This document shows positions 49,893-58,843 of a DNA stretch of 64,000 bases, in pieces. Under the pieces are notes generated by a model. It ran no database searches and was not told where the DNA came from. It saw nothing but the letters and a program-made list of their open reading frames with translations. Position 1 is the stretch's first letter, and each line of letters opens with the position of its first letter. The position numbers and the translations under genes are program-made. This DNA comes from Kitasatospora viridis. GTDB lineage: Bacteria; Actinomycetota; Actinomycetes; Streptomycetales; Streptomycetaceae. The stretch is from the NCBI RefSeq assembly GCF_007829815.1, contig NZ_VIWT01000002.1, positions 124,001 to 188,000 on the forward strand. Reading direction: 5' to 3'.

Positions 49893-50900
49893 ATGAACCG
49901 GTCCCGGTTGACCGAGGAGTTCGAGGTGGGGTCCTTCGGGAGCGGTGGGGAGCTGGCGGTGTTGTCGGGGTTCGTTCATCCGGTGCGCGGGCCGGTGGTG
50001 TGTCCGGCGGCCCGGCTGGTGGCGGGGTGGCTCGGCCGGCGAGGGGTGGCCTGTCGGGTTGTCGAGGGCGGGAGCCTGCCCGCAGGCCGGGGCGGGCGAC
50101 TGCATGCCACGACCTACCTGGACCTGGACGGGTCCGTGACGGGGATCGCGGTGGTCGCCCCGACGGCTCCAGCGAGTCTGGCGGCGGCGGAGGCCGTCCG
50201 GGTCTGGTCGGCCACGTTGCGGACCAGGCGGGTGATCGTCTGCGCGGCCGAGCCGGACTGCGGGAACGGTGCGGGGTTCCCGGCGCAGCGGCCGGAGCGG
50301 TTCCGGGGCTCCGCGCAGTGCGCAGGGGCGGCGGCGACCGCGGCGACGGTCCGTCAGTACCTGGAGCGCGGGGACACGGTCCTCGCGCTCGGTGCGGAGG
50401 GGGGTTGGGAAGGGTGCGTGCCGGTGGTCGACGTCAGCGGTGCTCGGGCGCTCCAGGTCGGTGACCCGGAGCGGCTGTCGTTCGTCCAGCGTCCCTGCGC
50501 GCCGGTCGAGGAGGTGGCCGGGATCCTCGCCGTGCTGCGGGCGCGGTTCCCGATGCTGCGCGGGCAGCATCCGGACCAGTGGTGTTACCGCTCCTCCGAC
50601 CGGGGGCGCGGGATCCGCGCGGTGGTGGAGTCCAGCGACCTGGTGCTGGCCTCCGAGGGCGATCTCCCCGGGCCCCGGTCCGTGACGTTCGGCGGCCTGG
50701 AATCGCTGACGCCCGAGCTGCTCGCACCGGTGGCCACTCTAGGCGTGATCGCACCGCTGCGGGTCGGCGCGGCGGGCGGCGACGCGACGGACGCCGTGAT
50801 CGACGTGGTGGGCGGGCTCGGGCCGCTGAGCGTGGTGCACCACCGGTCGGTCACCAGCGTCCGGTCCGACGTCCACGCCCGGGCCTCGCGCGGTTCGTAG
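49893..50900 (+). CDS. IspH (LytB)-like protein lacking standard active-site motifs
   Basis: A 335-residue protein resembling the C-terminal two thirds of HMB-PP reductase: CAGAAATAATVRQYLERGDTVLALGAEG, a V-x-V/L-x-V stretch, FVQRPCAPVEEVAGILAVLRARFPML, then WCYRSSDRGRGIRAVVESSDLVL. Cysteines C37, C143 and C231 sit where the three iron-sulfur ligands of IspH are expected. The GHxGHPEVEG histidine region has become GAEGGWEG (167-174), QTT has become QRP (199-201), and the SNSSNS loop has become EGDLPG. It is therefore unlikely to make IPP/DMAPP. ATG 49893 is preceded by GGAGGGAGAAGT. Converges with the TPR regulator (2 bases apart). Possibly an iron-sulfur enzyme for the adjacent cluster. Confidence 0.65.
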   Translation: MNRSRLTEEFEVGSFGSGGELAVLSGFVHPVRGPVVCPAARLVAGWLGRRGVACRVVEGGSLPAGRGGRLHATTYLDLDGSVTGIAVVAPTAPASLAAAEAVRVWSATLRTRRVIVCAAEPDCGNGAGFPAQRPERFRGSAQCAGAAATAATVRQYLERGDTVLALGAEGGWEGCVPVVDVSGARALQVGDPERLSFVQRPCAPVEEVAGILAVLRARFPMLRGQHPDQWCYRSSDRGRGIRAVVESSDLVLASEGDLPGPRSVTFGGLESLTPELLAPVATLGVIAPLRVGAAGGDATDAVIDVVGGLGPLSVVHHRSVTSVRSDVHARASRGS

Positions 50901-50902
50901 GG

Positions 50903-52207
50903 TCAGCGCGGGCGCAGGGCCGCGGCGCGCTGGAGCAGGTGGTCGGCGGCGGGCCTGCGGCGGTGCGGGAGGAGCAGGCGGGAGAGTCGGGTGCGGGCGG
51001 TGTGGGCGCGGCGGGAGGTCAGCAGGGGGTAGGCGTCGAGGAACTCGTGCCAGGTGGTGCAGGCTGCTTCGAGGTGCCCGGCGGTGAGTTGGCGTTCGGC
51101 CAGTTTGCCGAGCAGGATCGCGCGCGAGCGCTGCTCGCCGCGGGGGCGGCGGGCGACGGAGGCCTTCAGGTGGGTGATCGCCCCGGTGAGGTCGCCGAGT
51201 TCGGCCTGGACGAGGGCGCTCTGGTGGTCCCAGGAGGCGCGGTGGTAGTCGCCGATCGCGGGTGGCGGACCGGTGACCCGGGTGAGCAGCTCGCGTGCCT
51301 CGCTCAAGTGCCTCAGCGCCGCCGTCCGTTCGCCGGCGGTGGCCTCGGAGAGCGCCAACTGGCCCAGTACGGCGGCGCGCAGCCTCGGTGAGGAGGCCAG
51401 GCGGCAGTCGGCGGCGGCGCGGGCGAGGCGCAGGCTCCGGTCGGGGCGGCCGAGTTCGTAGGCCTGCGCGGCCATGGCCCGCAGCGCCATCGCCTGGGTG
51501 GCGGTGTCGCCGGCCTGGCGGGCCAGCTCAAGGGCGCGTCGGTAGTACTGGTCGGCCAGGCCGTTGAGCTCGTCGTCGAGGTGCATGAACGCGCACAGGT
51601 AGCAGAGGCGGGCGGCGTCGCGCAGGACCGCCGAGGGGTGCGCGGGCACCGCGAGCATGGGGGCGACCGTGGTTGCCAGGAAGGCGGCGAGCGCGGTCCG
51701 GGCCCGGCCGCCGCCGTGGGCGCGGTCGACCGAGGAGAAGACGGGGAGCAGCAGCGCGAGCACGTCCTGCCGAACGGCGGGCCCGCCCGCGCCCACCAGG
51801 CCGGTCGGCGCCACCGGTTCGGCGGGCCCCGGCACCAAGGCGGCGGGCTGGTAGGCGAGGAGGCTGCCGTGGCGGTCGGGGGCGACGGACGCCTCGGCGA
51901 GGCGGACCAGCAGCGTGCCGGAGTCCGTCGCCGGCGGCAGGGCCGGCCGCGGGCCGTCGAAGCCGGCGTCGGTGAGCGCGATCGGTCGCCGCAGCCGGCG
52001 GCTCAGCGCGACGCAGACGAGGTCGGCGGCGGGGCTGCGCGGGAGCGTCCCGGTGAGCCACTGGTGCACGGAGGCGCGCCGGTAGGCCAGCCGCCACCCG
52101 GATTCGGCGCCGATCCGGTTGACGGCGCCGGCCAGTTGCTCCCCGGTCCACTGGGCCTCCGCGAGCAGTGCGCGCAGCTGGACGTTGGGCACGCGGTGAC
52201 TGACCAT
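50903..52207 (-). CDS. TPR-containing transcriptional regulator of the cluster
   Basis: A 434-residue protein. The N-terminus (NVQLRALLAEAQWTGEQLAGAVNRIGAESGWRLAYRRASVHQWLTGTLPRSPAADLVCVALSRRL) is a degenerate XRE-like DNA-binding domain. From about residue 165 it is all-helical with TPR hairpins (LADQYYRRALELARQAGDTATQAMALRAMAAQAYELGRPD...). This architecture is common among streptomycete pathway regulators. It is divergent from the acyltransferase-led operon (start 52492) across 284 bases, which suggests it controls that operon. Confidence 0.8.
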   Translation of the reverse strand: MVSHRVPNVQLRALLAEAQWTGEQLAGAVNRIGAESGWRLAYRRASVHQWLTGTLPRSPAADLVCVALSRRLRRPIALTDAGFDGPRPALPPATDSGTLLVRLAEASVAPDRHGSLLAYQPAALVPGPAEPVAPTGLVGAGGPAVRQDVLALLLPVFSSVDRAHGGGRARTALAAFLATTVAPMLAVPAHPSAVLRDAARLCYLCAFMHLDDELNGLADQYYRRALELARQAGDTATQAMALRAMAAQAYELGRPDRSLRLARAAADCRLASSPRLRAAVLGQLALSEATAGERTAALRHLSEARELLTRVTGPPPAIGDYHRASWDHQSALVQAELGDLTGAITHLKASVARRPRGEQRSRAILLGKLAERQLTAGHLEAACTTWHEFLDAYPLLTSRRAHTARTRLSRLLLPHRRRPAADHLLQRAAALRPR

Positions 52208-52491
52208 GTGTCAACTCCCTGGCAGGATCCCGGCACCGGGGGCATGGCGGCGCGGTCCGGTCGCTGGGCGTGCGGTAGCCGCGGCCAGGGCTCGCCCGGC
52301 GGGGCCGCGCCGGACCAAGCATGACGCGCCGGGGGCGCCAATACATGCGGTTCCGCCGAAACTTGACGCACCGGAACTCTTGACGGGCCAGGGCTTGCGG
52401 CAGCCGTGCGCGGCCTGCCGCCGGTTCCATCATCGAGGGTGTCAGGGCGCTTCGTCCGAGTGCGCGCCCCAGGGCAGAGGCAGGATCCACG

Positions 52492-53586
52492 ATGTCCGAC
52501 CCGTACGGTCCGACGACGCCGAGCAAGGTCGTCCACTTGTTCCCCGGGCAGGGGGACTTCAGTCTGAGCCCGCTGGTCCGGCTGCTCCCCGACGCGGGCA
52601 CGCTGGCGCGTTCGGTCGCGGAGGTCTTCGAGGAGGCCGACAGCGTCGCCGCCGAGTTCGACGTGGTGCCGATCGGCCCCAGACTCCTCGGCGCCCGCCC
52701 GCCGAGCGCCGGAGGGCTGGCGGCCGAGGCGCCCGGAACCGTGCAACTCGCGCTGTTCGGTGTGTCGTTGGCGGTGCACCGGGCGCTGGAGGCGGACGGC
52801 TGCCGGGCGGACCGGCTGCTCGCGGTCAGCTTCGGCGAGATCCCCGCGCTGACGGCCGCCGGGTGCTGCTCGGTCGCCGACGGGGCCCGACTGGCTTGCC
52901 GGCTCGGGCAGTTGCTGACCGGCCACGGGGGCGGCATGACCCTGCTGGCGGCGGGGCTGTCCGCGACCCGGCGACTGCTCGACGTGGGCGGCGCGGGCGC
53001 GGCGTCGGTCGTGGTGGCGTGCGTCAACCACGAGGCGGAGACGGTGGTTTCGGGGCCGCTGGACGGGCTGGCCGTGGTCGAGCGACTCGCGGCGCGTGCC
53101 GGCGTCGAGGCGCGGCGGCTGCGGCTGCCGTTCATGAGCCACCACCCGGAGCTCGCCCGGGAGGCCGGTGCGTTCGCGCACTACGCCCGGCGGCTGCGGC
53201 TGACCGCGCCGAGCCGACCGGTCCACTCGGTGGTGGCCGGCCGGGCCTACCGGCCGCAGGACGACCTGCCGAGAGCGCTGTCGGCCTGCCTGGTCCGGTC
53301 GTTCAGCCTGCCGGCGGTGCTCGGCGCGGCGCTGTCCGGCGCCGGCCCGGTGGTCGAGGCGGGGACCGGCGGCTCGCTGGCGAACAGCGTGCGCGTGATC
53401 GATCCGGGTCGGCGCGCGTCCGCGCCGGTCGCGGAGGGACGGTGGCCCGGGGCGACCGCCGACCGTACGCCCCCGCCTGCCTGCGCGCCGCGCGCCGGCG
53501 GTCCGCCGAAGCGCGGCCCGGCCGCCGGCCCGGGGCCCGGCCGCAAGCGGTTCCCGGCAACGACGGTGACGGGGAGGCGGGCATGA
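52492..53586 (+). CDS. Discrete malonyl/acyltransferase (FabD-like)
   Basis: A 364-residue acyltransferase: VVHLFPGQGD at the start, nucleophile S113 in LLAVSFGEIPAL (usual GHSxGE; here AVSFGE), VNHEAETVVSGP, and FMSHHPELA supplying the histidine. The changed residue before the serine and the absence of the usual Gln/Arg spacing hint at an unusual acyl substrate. The last 55 residues are Pro/Gly/Arg-rich and probably disordered. First gene of the operon; its stop overlaps the next start (ATGA at 53583). Loads an acyl group on ACP in the pathway encoded here. Confidence 0.8.
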   Translation: MSDPYGPTTPSKVVHLFPGQGDFSLSPLVRLLPDAGTLARSVAEVFEEADSVAAEFDVVPIGPRLLGARPPSAGGLAAEAPGTVQLALFGVSLAVHRALEADGCRADRLLAVSFGEIPALTAAGCCSVADGARLACRLGQLLTGHGGGMTLLAAGLSATRRLLDVGGAGAASVVVACVNHEAETVVSGPLDGLAVVERLAARAGVEARRLRLPFMSHHPELAREAGAFAHYARRLRLTAPSRPVHSVVAGRAYRPQDDLPRALSACLVRSFSLPAVLGAALSGAGPVVEAGTGGSLANSVRVIDPGRRASAPVAEGRWPGATADRTPPPACAPRAGGPPKRGPAAGPGPGRKRFPATTVTGRRA

Positions 53587-55523
53587 GCACCGGACGGCGC
53601 ACCGCCGACCGGACCAGCAACACCGACCCGGTCGACGTCCTGGCCCGCCTCGCGGGAGCGCTCCCGGTCAACCGCGCGCTGGAGTGCGGGCGGCTGCTCG
53701 GCGAGGACCCGTTCGCCGCGCGGTCCGCCGCCCTGCGCACGGACACCGGGCAGCACCGGCGGCTGGCCCGGCTGGCCGCCGTGCTGCCGCCGGCGGCCGA
53801 GGTGGTCGCCGACCCGCCGCTGCTGGCCGCGCTCGGCGAGGCCACCGCGCTGGCCGATCCGGCGCTCTACCAGACCTTCCTCTCCCACTACATCCTGTGC
53901 GTGGGGTCGCTCGTCCTGCTGGACGGCAGCTCCGCCGACCCGGACGGGGCCCTCGCCCACGCGCGCACCAAGGGCTCGTTCATGGTCACCGAGATCGGTG
54001 ACGCGGGCAGCCACCTCGGGATCCGCACCGAGGCCCGGTACGACCCCGCGCGGCGCGAGTTCGTGCTGCACACCCCGGACCGCCGAGCGGCCAAGTTCTC
54101 CTCCGTCGCGGCGACCGGGTTGCCGCAGGCGGCCGTGGTCTGCGCGCGGCTGATCACGGGCGGCCAGGACGGGGGAGTCTTCTCCTTCCTCGTCGACATC
54201 ACCGGGCCCGACGGGCGACCCGTGCCGGGCGTGAGCATCTCGGCTCCCGTGCCGGTGGACGCGCTGCCGCTGCCCTACGGCCTCGTCAGCTTCCACGGCG
54301 TCAGGCTCCGCCACGAGCGGTGGCTTGCGGACGGGGCGCGGATCGACGCGGCCGGCACCCTGCACGATCCGCAGCCGGACCCCGACGCCCGGCTCCGACG
54401 GACCCTCGGCTGCGGCCAGGCGCTCTGGGCCACCCTGCCGTCGGCCATGGCAGGCCTGGCGGGCCGCAGCGCGGTGCTGGCCTGGCGGTTCAGCGCGGGC
54501 CGCCGTTCCCACGGCCGGCTGGCGCCGGGGCGGCCCGTGCTGGAGTACCGCACCCAGCAGCACGCCGTCCTCGGCGCGCTGGCCGCCGCGTTCGCGCTGC
54601 GCCACGGCGCGCGCTCGGCGCTCGCGGCGTGGGCGGAGCTGCGCGCCGCCGCGCCGCCCACCGCCCCGGGGGCGGCGATGACCTTCTCGCCCTGGGCGGC
54701 GGTCGACCGTTCGCTCGCCCTGCACAAGGCGCAGAGCACCCGGGCGGTCGCCGAAATCGTCGACTCGCTGCAACACCGGTGCGGCGTCGCCGGGTTCTTC
54801 GACCGCAACCGGCTGGCCGGCTACCTCGGTCTCGCCCGCGCCTTCGACAGCGCGGGCGGTGACAACAGCCTCATCCTGCTCGACGCCGGACGTGCGCTCG
54901 CCCAGGAGCGGGCCGACTCGGGCCCTCGGGCGGCCGAACCGCGCGTCGGTGTCGAAGACCCGACCGACCCCGGGTGGTGGCCGCTGGTGGTCGCCGCGCT
55001 GCAGGACCGCCTGGCCGACGACCTGGGAGCCGCCCTGGTCGCCCGGGCGGACGCCGGACACCGCGAACTCGACCTGTGGAACCCGCTGTTGGAGGACGCC
55101 CTGGAGCTGGGCGGGGTGCAGGCCGGCCGGCTGGCGGCCGACGCCGTCGCGGCCGGGCTGGGCGCGGGCGACCAGGGCTGGACCGTGCCCGGGGCGGCCG
55201 ACCTCGCCGCGCTGGAGGGCCTGCGCCAGGCCCGGAGCCTGGCCGGCCCGCTGCTCGCGACCGGGGTGCTCACCCCGGCGACGGTGCGCGCCCTCCCGGC
55301 CGCCATGGACGCCCTCTGCGACCGGCTGGGCCCGCTCCTGCCGGAGATCGCGGCGGCCCTCGACCCCGCCCCACGGCTCGCCCGCACCGGCCTCGACGAG
55401 CCGGGCGACCTCGACGAGCCGGGCGACCTGGACGGGCCACGCGGCATAGACGGGCCAGGCGGCATCGAACCCCCGGTGAGTGCGCTACCGGGCACCCAGC
55501 GGTGGAACGGGAGCAAGCAGTGA
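53583..55523 (+). CDS. Acyl-CoA oxidase-like flavoprotein
   Basis: A 646-residue protein with three-domain acyl-CoA oxidase layout. Flavin/substrate-contact segments are SFMVTEIGDAGSHLGIRTEARYD (like the TE-GHG segment), GGVFSFLVDITG, and GVRLRHERWLA; the later helical part has EYRTQQHAVLGALAAAFALRHG and RCGVAGFFDRNRLAGYLGLARAFDSAGGDNSLIL. It probably introduces a 2,3-double bond into an acyl thioester. The C-terminal 40 residues contain tandem LDEPGD/DGPxGI repeats from an 18-base DNA repeat. ATG overlaps the upstream stop; KAS III starts 17 bases after. Confidence 0.85.
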   Translation: MSTGRRTADRTSNTDPVDVLARLAGALPVNRALECGRLLGEDPFAARSAALRTDTGQHRRLARLAAVLPPAAEVVADPPLLAALGEATALADPALYQTFLSHYILCVGSLVLLDGSSADPDGALAHARTKGSFMVTEIGDAGSHLGIRTEARYDPARREFVLHTPDRRAAKFSSVAATGLPQAAVVCARLITGGQDGGVFSFLVDITGPDGRPVPGVSISAPVPVDALPLPYGLVSFHGVRLRHERWLADGARIDAAGTLHDPQPDPDARLRRTLGCGQALWATLPSAMAGLAGRSAVLAWRFSAGRRSHGRLAPGRPVLEYRTQQHAVLGALAAAFALRHGARSALAAWAELRAAAPPTAPGAAMTFSPWAAVDRSLALHKAQSTRAVAEIVDSLQHRCGVAGFFDRNRLAGYLGLARAFDSAGGDNSLILLDAGRALAQERADSGPRAAEPRVGVEDPTDPGWWPLVVAALQDRLADDLGAALVARADAGHRELDLWNPLLEDALELGGVQAGRLAADAVAAGLGAGDQGWTVPGAADLAALEGLRQARSLAGPLLATGVLTPATVRALPAAMDALCDRLGPLLPEIAAALDPAPRLARTGLDEPGDLDEPGDLDGPRGIDGPGGIEPPVSALPGTQRWNGSKQ

Positions 55524-55540
55524 ACCGGAAGAGGAGCACC

Positions 55541-56590
55541 ATGATCGGCGTCATCGGCACGGGTACCTACCTGCCCGCCGAAATCCGCGACAACAGACAG
55601 GTCGGCGCGGCCGCCGGCGTCTCGGCCGAGTGGATCAGCGAGCGCACCGGTGTGATCCAGCGTCACGCGGCGGCGCCGGACGAGGCCGCCTCCGACCTGG
55701 CCGCGGCCGCCGTGCTCGCCGCCTGCGAGGACGCCGGCATCCCGCCCGGGCGGCTGGACCTGCTGGTGCTGGCGACCTCCACGCCCGACGAACTGGGCCC
55801 GGCGACGGCCTGCCGGGTCCAGGCACTGACCGGGGCCACCAGGGCCGTCGCGTTCGACGTCAGTGCGGCCTGCTCCGGCTGGCTCTTCGCGGCCAAGGTC
55901 GCCCACGGCTGGCTCGCCAGCACCCCGGGGGCCCGGTACGCGGCCGTGGTCGGCGTCGAGGCCTACTCGAAGTTCGTCGACCCGGCCCACCGGGGCACCG
56001 CCGTGCTGTTCGCCGACGGAGCCGCCGCCACCGTGCTCGGCCCCGTCCCGGAGCCCGCCGGGTTCCACGGCTTCCAGCTCGGCTCGGACGGCCGCGGCGC
56101 CCACCACGTGCTGATCCCCGCCGGCGGCAGCCGCATCCCGGCCGACGCCGAGAGCCTGCGGCGCGGACTGCACCACATCCACATGGACGGCCGGGCCGTG
56201 CGCGACTTCATCGTCGAGACCTTCCCCCTGCTGGTGGACCGCGCGCTCGCCGAACACGGCCTCGACCTCAAGGACATCGACGCCTTCATCACCCACCAGC
56301 CCAACCCGCTGCTGCTGCGCACCGTCGCGGCCGGTATCGGCATACCGGCCGACCGGCTGCACATCACCGGCGACCGCACCGGCAACATCGGCGCGGCCTC
56401 CGCCCCCTACGCGCTGGCCGACGCGGCCGCCCGGGGGCGGCTGGCCGACGGCGCCCGGGTGCTGGTCTGTGTCTTCGGCGCCGGCCTGACCTGGGGCAGC
56501 GCCCTGCTCACCTGGAGCGGTGCGCACTCCCTGACCACTGCCGCAGCACCTGACAGAGCCTCAGAACCGAACGGGAGGAACCCGCGATGA
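55541..56590 (+). CDS. 3-oxoacyl-ACP synthase III (KAS III) homologue 1
   Basis: A 349-residue ketosynthase III with the full triad: C111 (SAACSGW), H252 (FITHQPN) and N282 (TGNIGAAS). GTGTYLPAEIRDN and EWISERTGVIQRH are the family N-terminal motifs. KAS III condenses an acyl-CoA starter with an acyl-ACP. The altered H-x-x-N context (HQPN rather than HQAN) and the divergence from homologue 2 suggest a different starter. AGAGGAG precedes ATG 55541. Stop overlaps the reductase start (ATGA). Confidence 0.92.
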   Translation: MIGVIGTGTYLPAEIRDNRQVGAAAGVSAEWISERTGVIQRHAAAPDEAASDLAAAAVLAACEDAGIPPGRLDLLVLATSTPDELGPATACRVQALTGATRAVAFDVSAACSGWLFAAKVAHGWLASTPGARYAAVVGVEAYSKFVDPAHRGTAVLFADGAAATVLGPVPEPAGFHGFQLGSDGRGAHHVLIPAGGSRIPADAESLRRGLHHIHMDGRAVRDFIVETFPLLVDRALAEHGLDLKDIDAFITHQPNPLLLRTVAAGIGIPADRLHITGDRTGNIGAASAPYALADAAARGRLADGARVLVCVFGAGLTWGSALLTWSGAHSLTTAAAPDRASEPNGRNPR

Positions 56591-57426
56591 CCGTGCTCGA
56601 CCGCTTCCGCCTCGACGGCAGACGGGCCCTGGTGACCGGCGCCTCGCGCGGCATCGGCCAGGCCGTCGCCGTCGCGCTCGCCCAGGCCGGCGCCCGGCTC
56701 GCGCTCTCCGCGCGCACCGCGCCCGCGCTGAAGCCGACCGCCGACCTGGTGGGCCGGTACGGCGACACCCCGGCCCTGGTGCCGGGCGACCTCGCGGACA
56801 CCGCGCAGGCCGTCCTCGTCGACCAGGCCGCCGACGCGCTGGGCGGCCTGGACATCGTGGTCCACTGCGCCGGCATCCTGCCCCTGAACCCCGACGGCAG
56901 CGCCCTGCTCGCCCCGCTCCAGCAGCTGCCCCAGCAGGCGTGGGACCAGGTGGTCGCCGTCAATCTCAACGCCACCGCCGCGATCTGCCGGCACGCCCAC
57001 GCCCACCTCGCGCGGTCGGAGGCGGCCAGCCTGGTGCTGCTCTCCTCGGTGGCCGGGGTGGTGGGCGCGCCGCTGATGGAGGCGTACGCCGCCACCAAGG
57101 CCGCCCAGGTGTCGCTGGCCCGCAGCCTCGCGGTCGGCTGGGCCCGCACCGGGATCCGGGTCAACGCGCTGTGCCCCGGCTGGGTCCGCACCGACATGAC
57201 GGCCGACGTCCAGGCCGTCCCCGCGCTCAGCGACTGGCTGCTGGCGCACGTGCCGATGGGGCGCTGGGCCGACCCGGAGGAGGTCGCGGCGGTGGCGCTC
57301 TTCCTGGCCTCGCCCGCCGCCGCCTTCCTCACCGGGCAGGCCGTGGTGCTGGACGGCGGCCTCTCGGTGCCCGACGGCGGCCTGGCCGGCATCCCCAAGC
57401 CGCCCTCCCCGCTCCCCGCGCCGTGA
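56587..57426 (+). CDS. SDR-family 3-oxoacyl-ACP reductase (FabG-like)
   Basis: A 279-residue short-chain dehydrogenase: NAD(P) motif TGASRGIG (17-24), NAG-equivalent HCAG, catalytic S154, Y167 and K171 (SSVAG, EAYAATK), and the PGWVRTDM and VLDGGLS segments. It probably reduces the beta-keto group made by the ketosynthases. The C-terminus is a short Pro-rich extension. It is coupled to both neighbours by 4-base overlaps. Confidence 0.9.
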   Translation: MTVLDRFRLDGRRALVTGASRGIGQAVAVALAQAGARLALSARTAPALKPTADLVGRYGDTPALVPGDLADTAQAVLVDQAADALGGLDIVVHCAGILPLNPDGSALLAPLQQLPQQAWDQVVAVNLNATAAICRHAHAHLARSEAASLVLLSSVAGVVGAPLMEAYAATKAAQVSLARSLAVGWARTGIRVNALCPGWVRTDMTADVQAVPALSDWLLAHVPMGRWADPEEVAAVALFLASPAAAFLTGQAVVLDGGLSVPDGGLAGIPKPPSPLPAP

Positions 57427-57471
57427 CCGGCCACCGCACCGCTCCCCGAGCCGTGACCGGCCACCGCACCG
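57423..57471 (+). repeat. 30-base tandem duplication at the KAS III start
   Basis: GTGACCGGCCACCGCACCG occurs at 57423-57441 and again at 57453-57471. The period of 30 bases keeps the frame and duplicates the start codon, giving VTGHRTAPRA-VTGHRTA. Confidence 0.9.
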
Positions 57472-58526
57472 CCGTGATCGCCGGCATCGGCACCGCCCTG
57501 CCGCCCCAGGTGGTGACCAACGCTCAGGTCATCGCCCGGGGCGGCCTGGAGACCACCGACGAGTGGATCACCACCCGGACCGGTATCCACCGCCGACGGC
57601 TGGCCGCCCCCGACGTCAGCACCGGCGACCTGGCCACCGCCGGCGCGCGAGCCGCGCTCGCGGCGGCCGGCCCGGCGGCGCCCCGGCCCGACCTGCTGCT
57701 GCTCGCCACCACCACCCCGGACCGGCCCTGCCCGGCCACCGCGCCGGAGGTCGTCCACCGCCTCGGCCTCGGGCCGCTGCCCGCGTTCGACCTGGCGGCG
57801 GTCTGCTCCGGCTTCCTCTACGCGCTGATCACGGCCACCGCCCTGGTCCGCGCCGGGAGTTGCCGCGCGCCCCTGGTGGTCGCGGCGGAGAAGTACTCGG
57901 CGATCATCGACCCGGCGGACCGCGACACCGCACCGCTGTTCGGCGACGGCGCCGCCGCGGTGCTGCTCCGCCCGGGGGAGACCACCGAGCCGGGGGCCGT
58001 GCTGGCCACCGACTGGGGCAGCGACGGCGGCGGGAGCGACCTGATCGCGGTGGCGGCCGGCGGTTCCCGACTCCCCGTCACCGGGGGCCTCGGGCCCGAG
58101 GACCGCTACTTCCGGATGCGCGGCCGCCAGGTCTACGCACACGCCGTGCGCCGGATGGCGGCCTCCGCCGGGACCGCGCTCGCCGCCACCGGCTGGCGCC
58201 CCGAGGAGGTCCGGGCCTTCGTCGGCCACCAGGCGAACCAGCGGATCCTGGACGCCGTCGCCGACCGCCTCGGCATCCCGGAGCCCAGCCGCTTCGGCAA
58301 CATCCGCGAGGTGGGCAACACCGCGGCCGCCTCCGTGCCGCTCGCGCTCGCCGACGCGGCCGCGCGGGGCGCCTGCCCGCCCGGGTCCCCGGCCCTGCTC
58401 ACCGCCTTCGGCGGCGGCCTCACCTGGGCGTCCGCCACGCTGCTGTGGCCGCAGGCGCCGGTGTGCGCGGCCGACCCCGAACCCCGACCCTCGCTCGGCC
58501 GCCTCCAGGAGGTCGGCACACCGTGA
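57423..58526 (+). CDS. 3-oxoacyl-ACP synthase III (KAS III) homologue 2
   Basis: A 367-residue KAS III with triad C128 (AVCSGF), H269 (VGHQANQRI) and N299 (VGNTAAAS), closer to canonical FabH than homologue 1. It begins at GTG 57423, overlapping the reductase stop. The first 30 bases are tandemly duplicated, so an equivalent GTG occurs at 57453 and two nearly identical N-termini are possible. Two KAS III enzymes in one operon suggest two initiation events or a role for one in ester/amide or off-loading chemistry. Confidence 0.92.
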   Translation: MTGHRTAPRAVTGHRTAVIAGIGTALPPQVVTNAQVIARGGLETTDEWITTRTGIHRRRLAAPDVSTGDLATAGARAALAAAGPAAPRPDLLLLATTTPDRPCPATAPEVVHRLGLGPLPAFDLAAVCSGFLYALITATALVRAGSCRAPLVVAAEKYSAIIDPADRDTAPLFGDGAAAVLLRPGETTEPGAVLATDWGSDGGGSDLIAVAAGGSRLPVTGGLGPEDRYFRMRGRQVYAHAVRRMAASAGTALAATGWRPEEVRAFVGHQANQRILDAVADRLGIPEPSRFGNIREVGNTAAASVPLALADAAARGACPPGSPALLTAFGGGLTWASATLLWPQAPVCAADPEPRPSLGRLQEVGTP

Positions 58527-58576
58527 ACTCGCCCGTCCCGTCCACCGCTCAGCCGCTACCAGGAGGTCAGCACACC

Positions 58577-58843
58577 GTGAACCCCGTCCGTGAACACCTC
58601 GTCACCCTGCTCGTCGAGAAGTTCGACACCCCGTCCGAGGCGATCGGGGACGACGCCGCGCTCGGCGCCCTCGACCTCGACTCGCTCTCCCGGGTCGAAC
58701 TGGTCGTCAGCCTCCAGGAGCACTGGGGCGTCGACCTGGACGACGACCGCGACTCCGCCGCAGATGTGACGGTCGGTCAGCTCGTCGACCGCGTCCGCAC
58801 GTTGCTCGGCGACTCCGCGGCTCAGCCCGGGGCGCCCGCATGA
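58577..58843 (+). CDS. Acyl carrier protein
   Basis: An 88-residue acidic carrier protein with the phosphopantetheine site S36 in LDLDSLSRVELV. Helix I is VREHLVTLLVEKFD and the C-terminal helix VGQLVDRVRTLLG. GTG 58577 is preceded by AGGAGG at 58561. The 55 bases before it are an imperfect duplication of the end of the KAS III gene, including a copy of the ribosome site. Stop overlaps the KAS II start (ATGA). It is the only carrier visible in the cluster. Confidence 0.92.
   Translation: MNPVREHLVTLLVEKFDTPSEAIGDDAALGALDLDSLSRVELVVSLQEHWGVDLDDDRDSAADVTVGQLVDRVRTLLGDSAAQPGAPA

Noticed and set aside
49893..50900. Calling this gene a functional HMB-PP reductase
   Set aside because: The histidine loop, QTT threonine and SNSS loop of IspH are all replaced, so only fold-level similarity is claimed.
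53247..56527. Two long minus-strand frames opposite the ketosynthase operon
   Set aside because: They mirror genes with complete catalytic motifs and show only low-complexity shadow composition.
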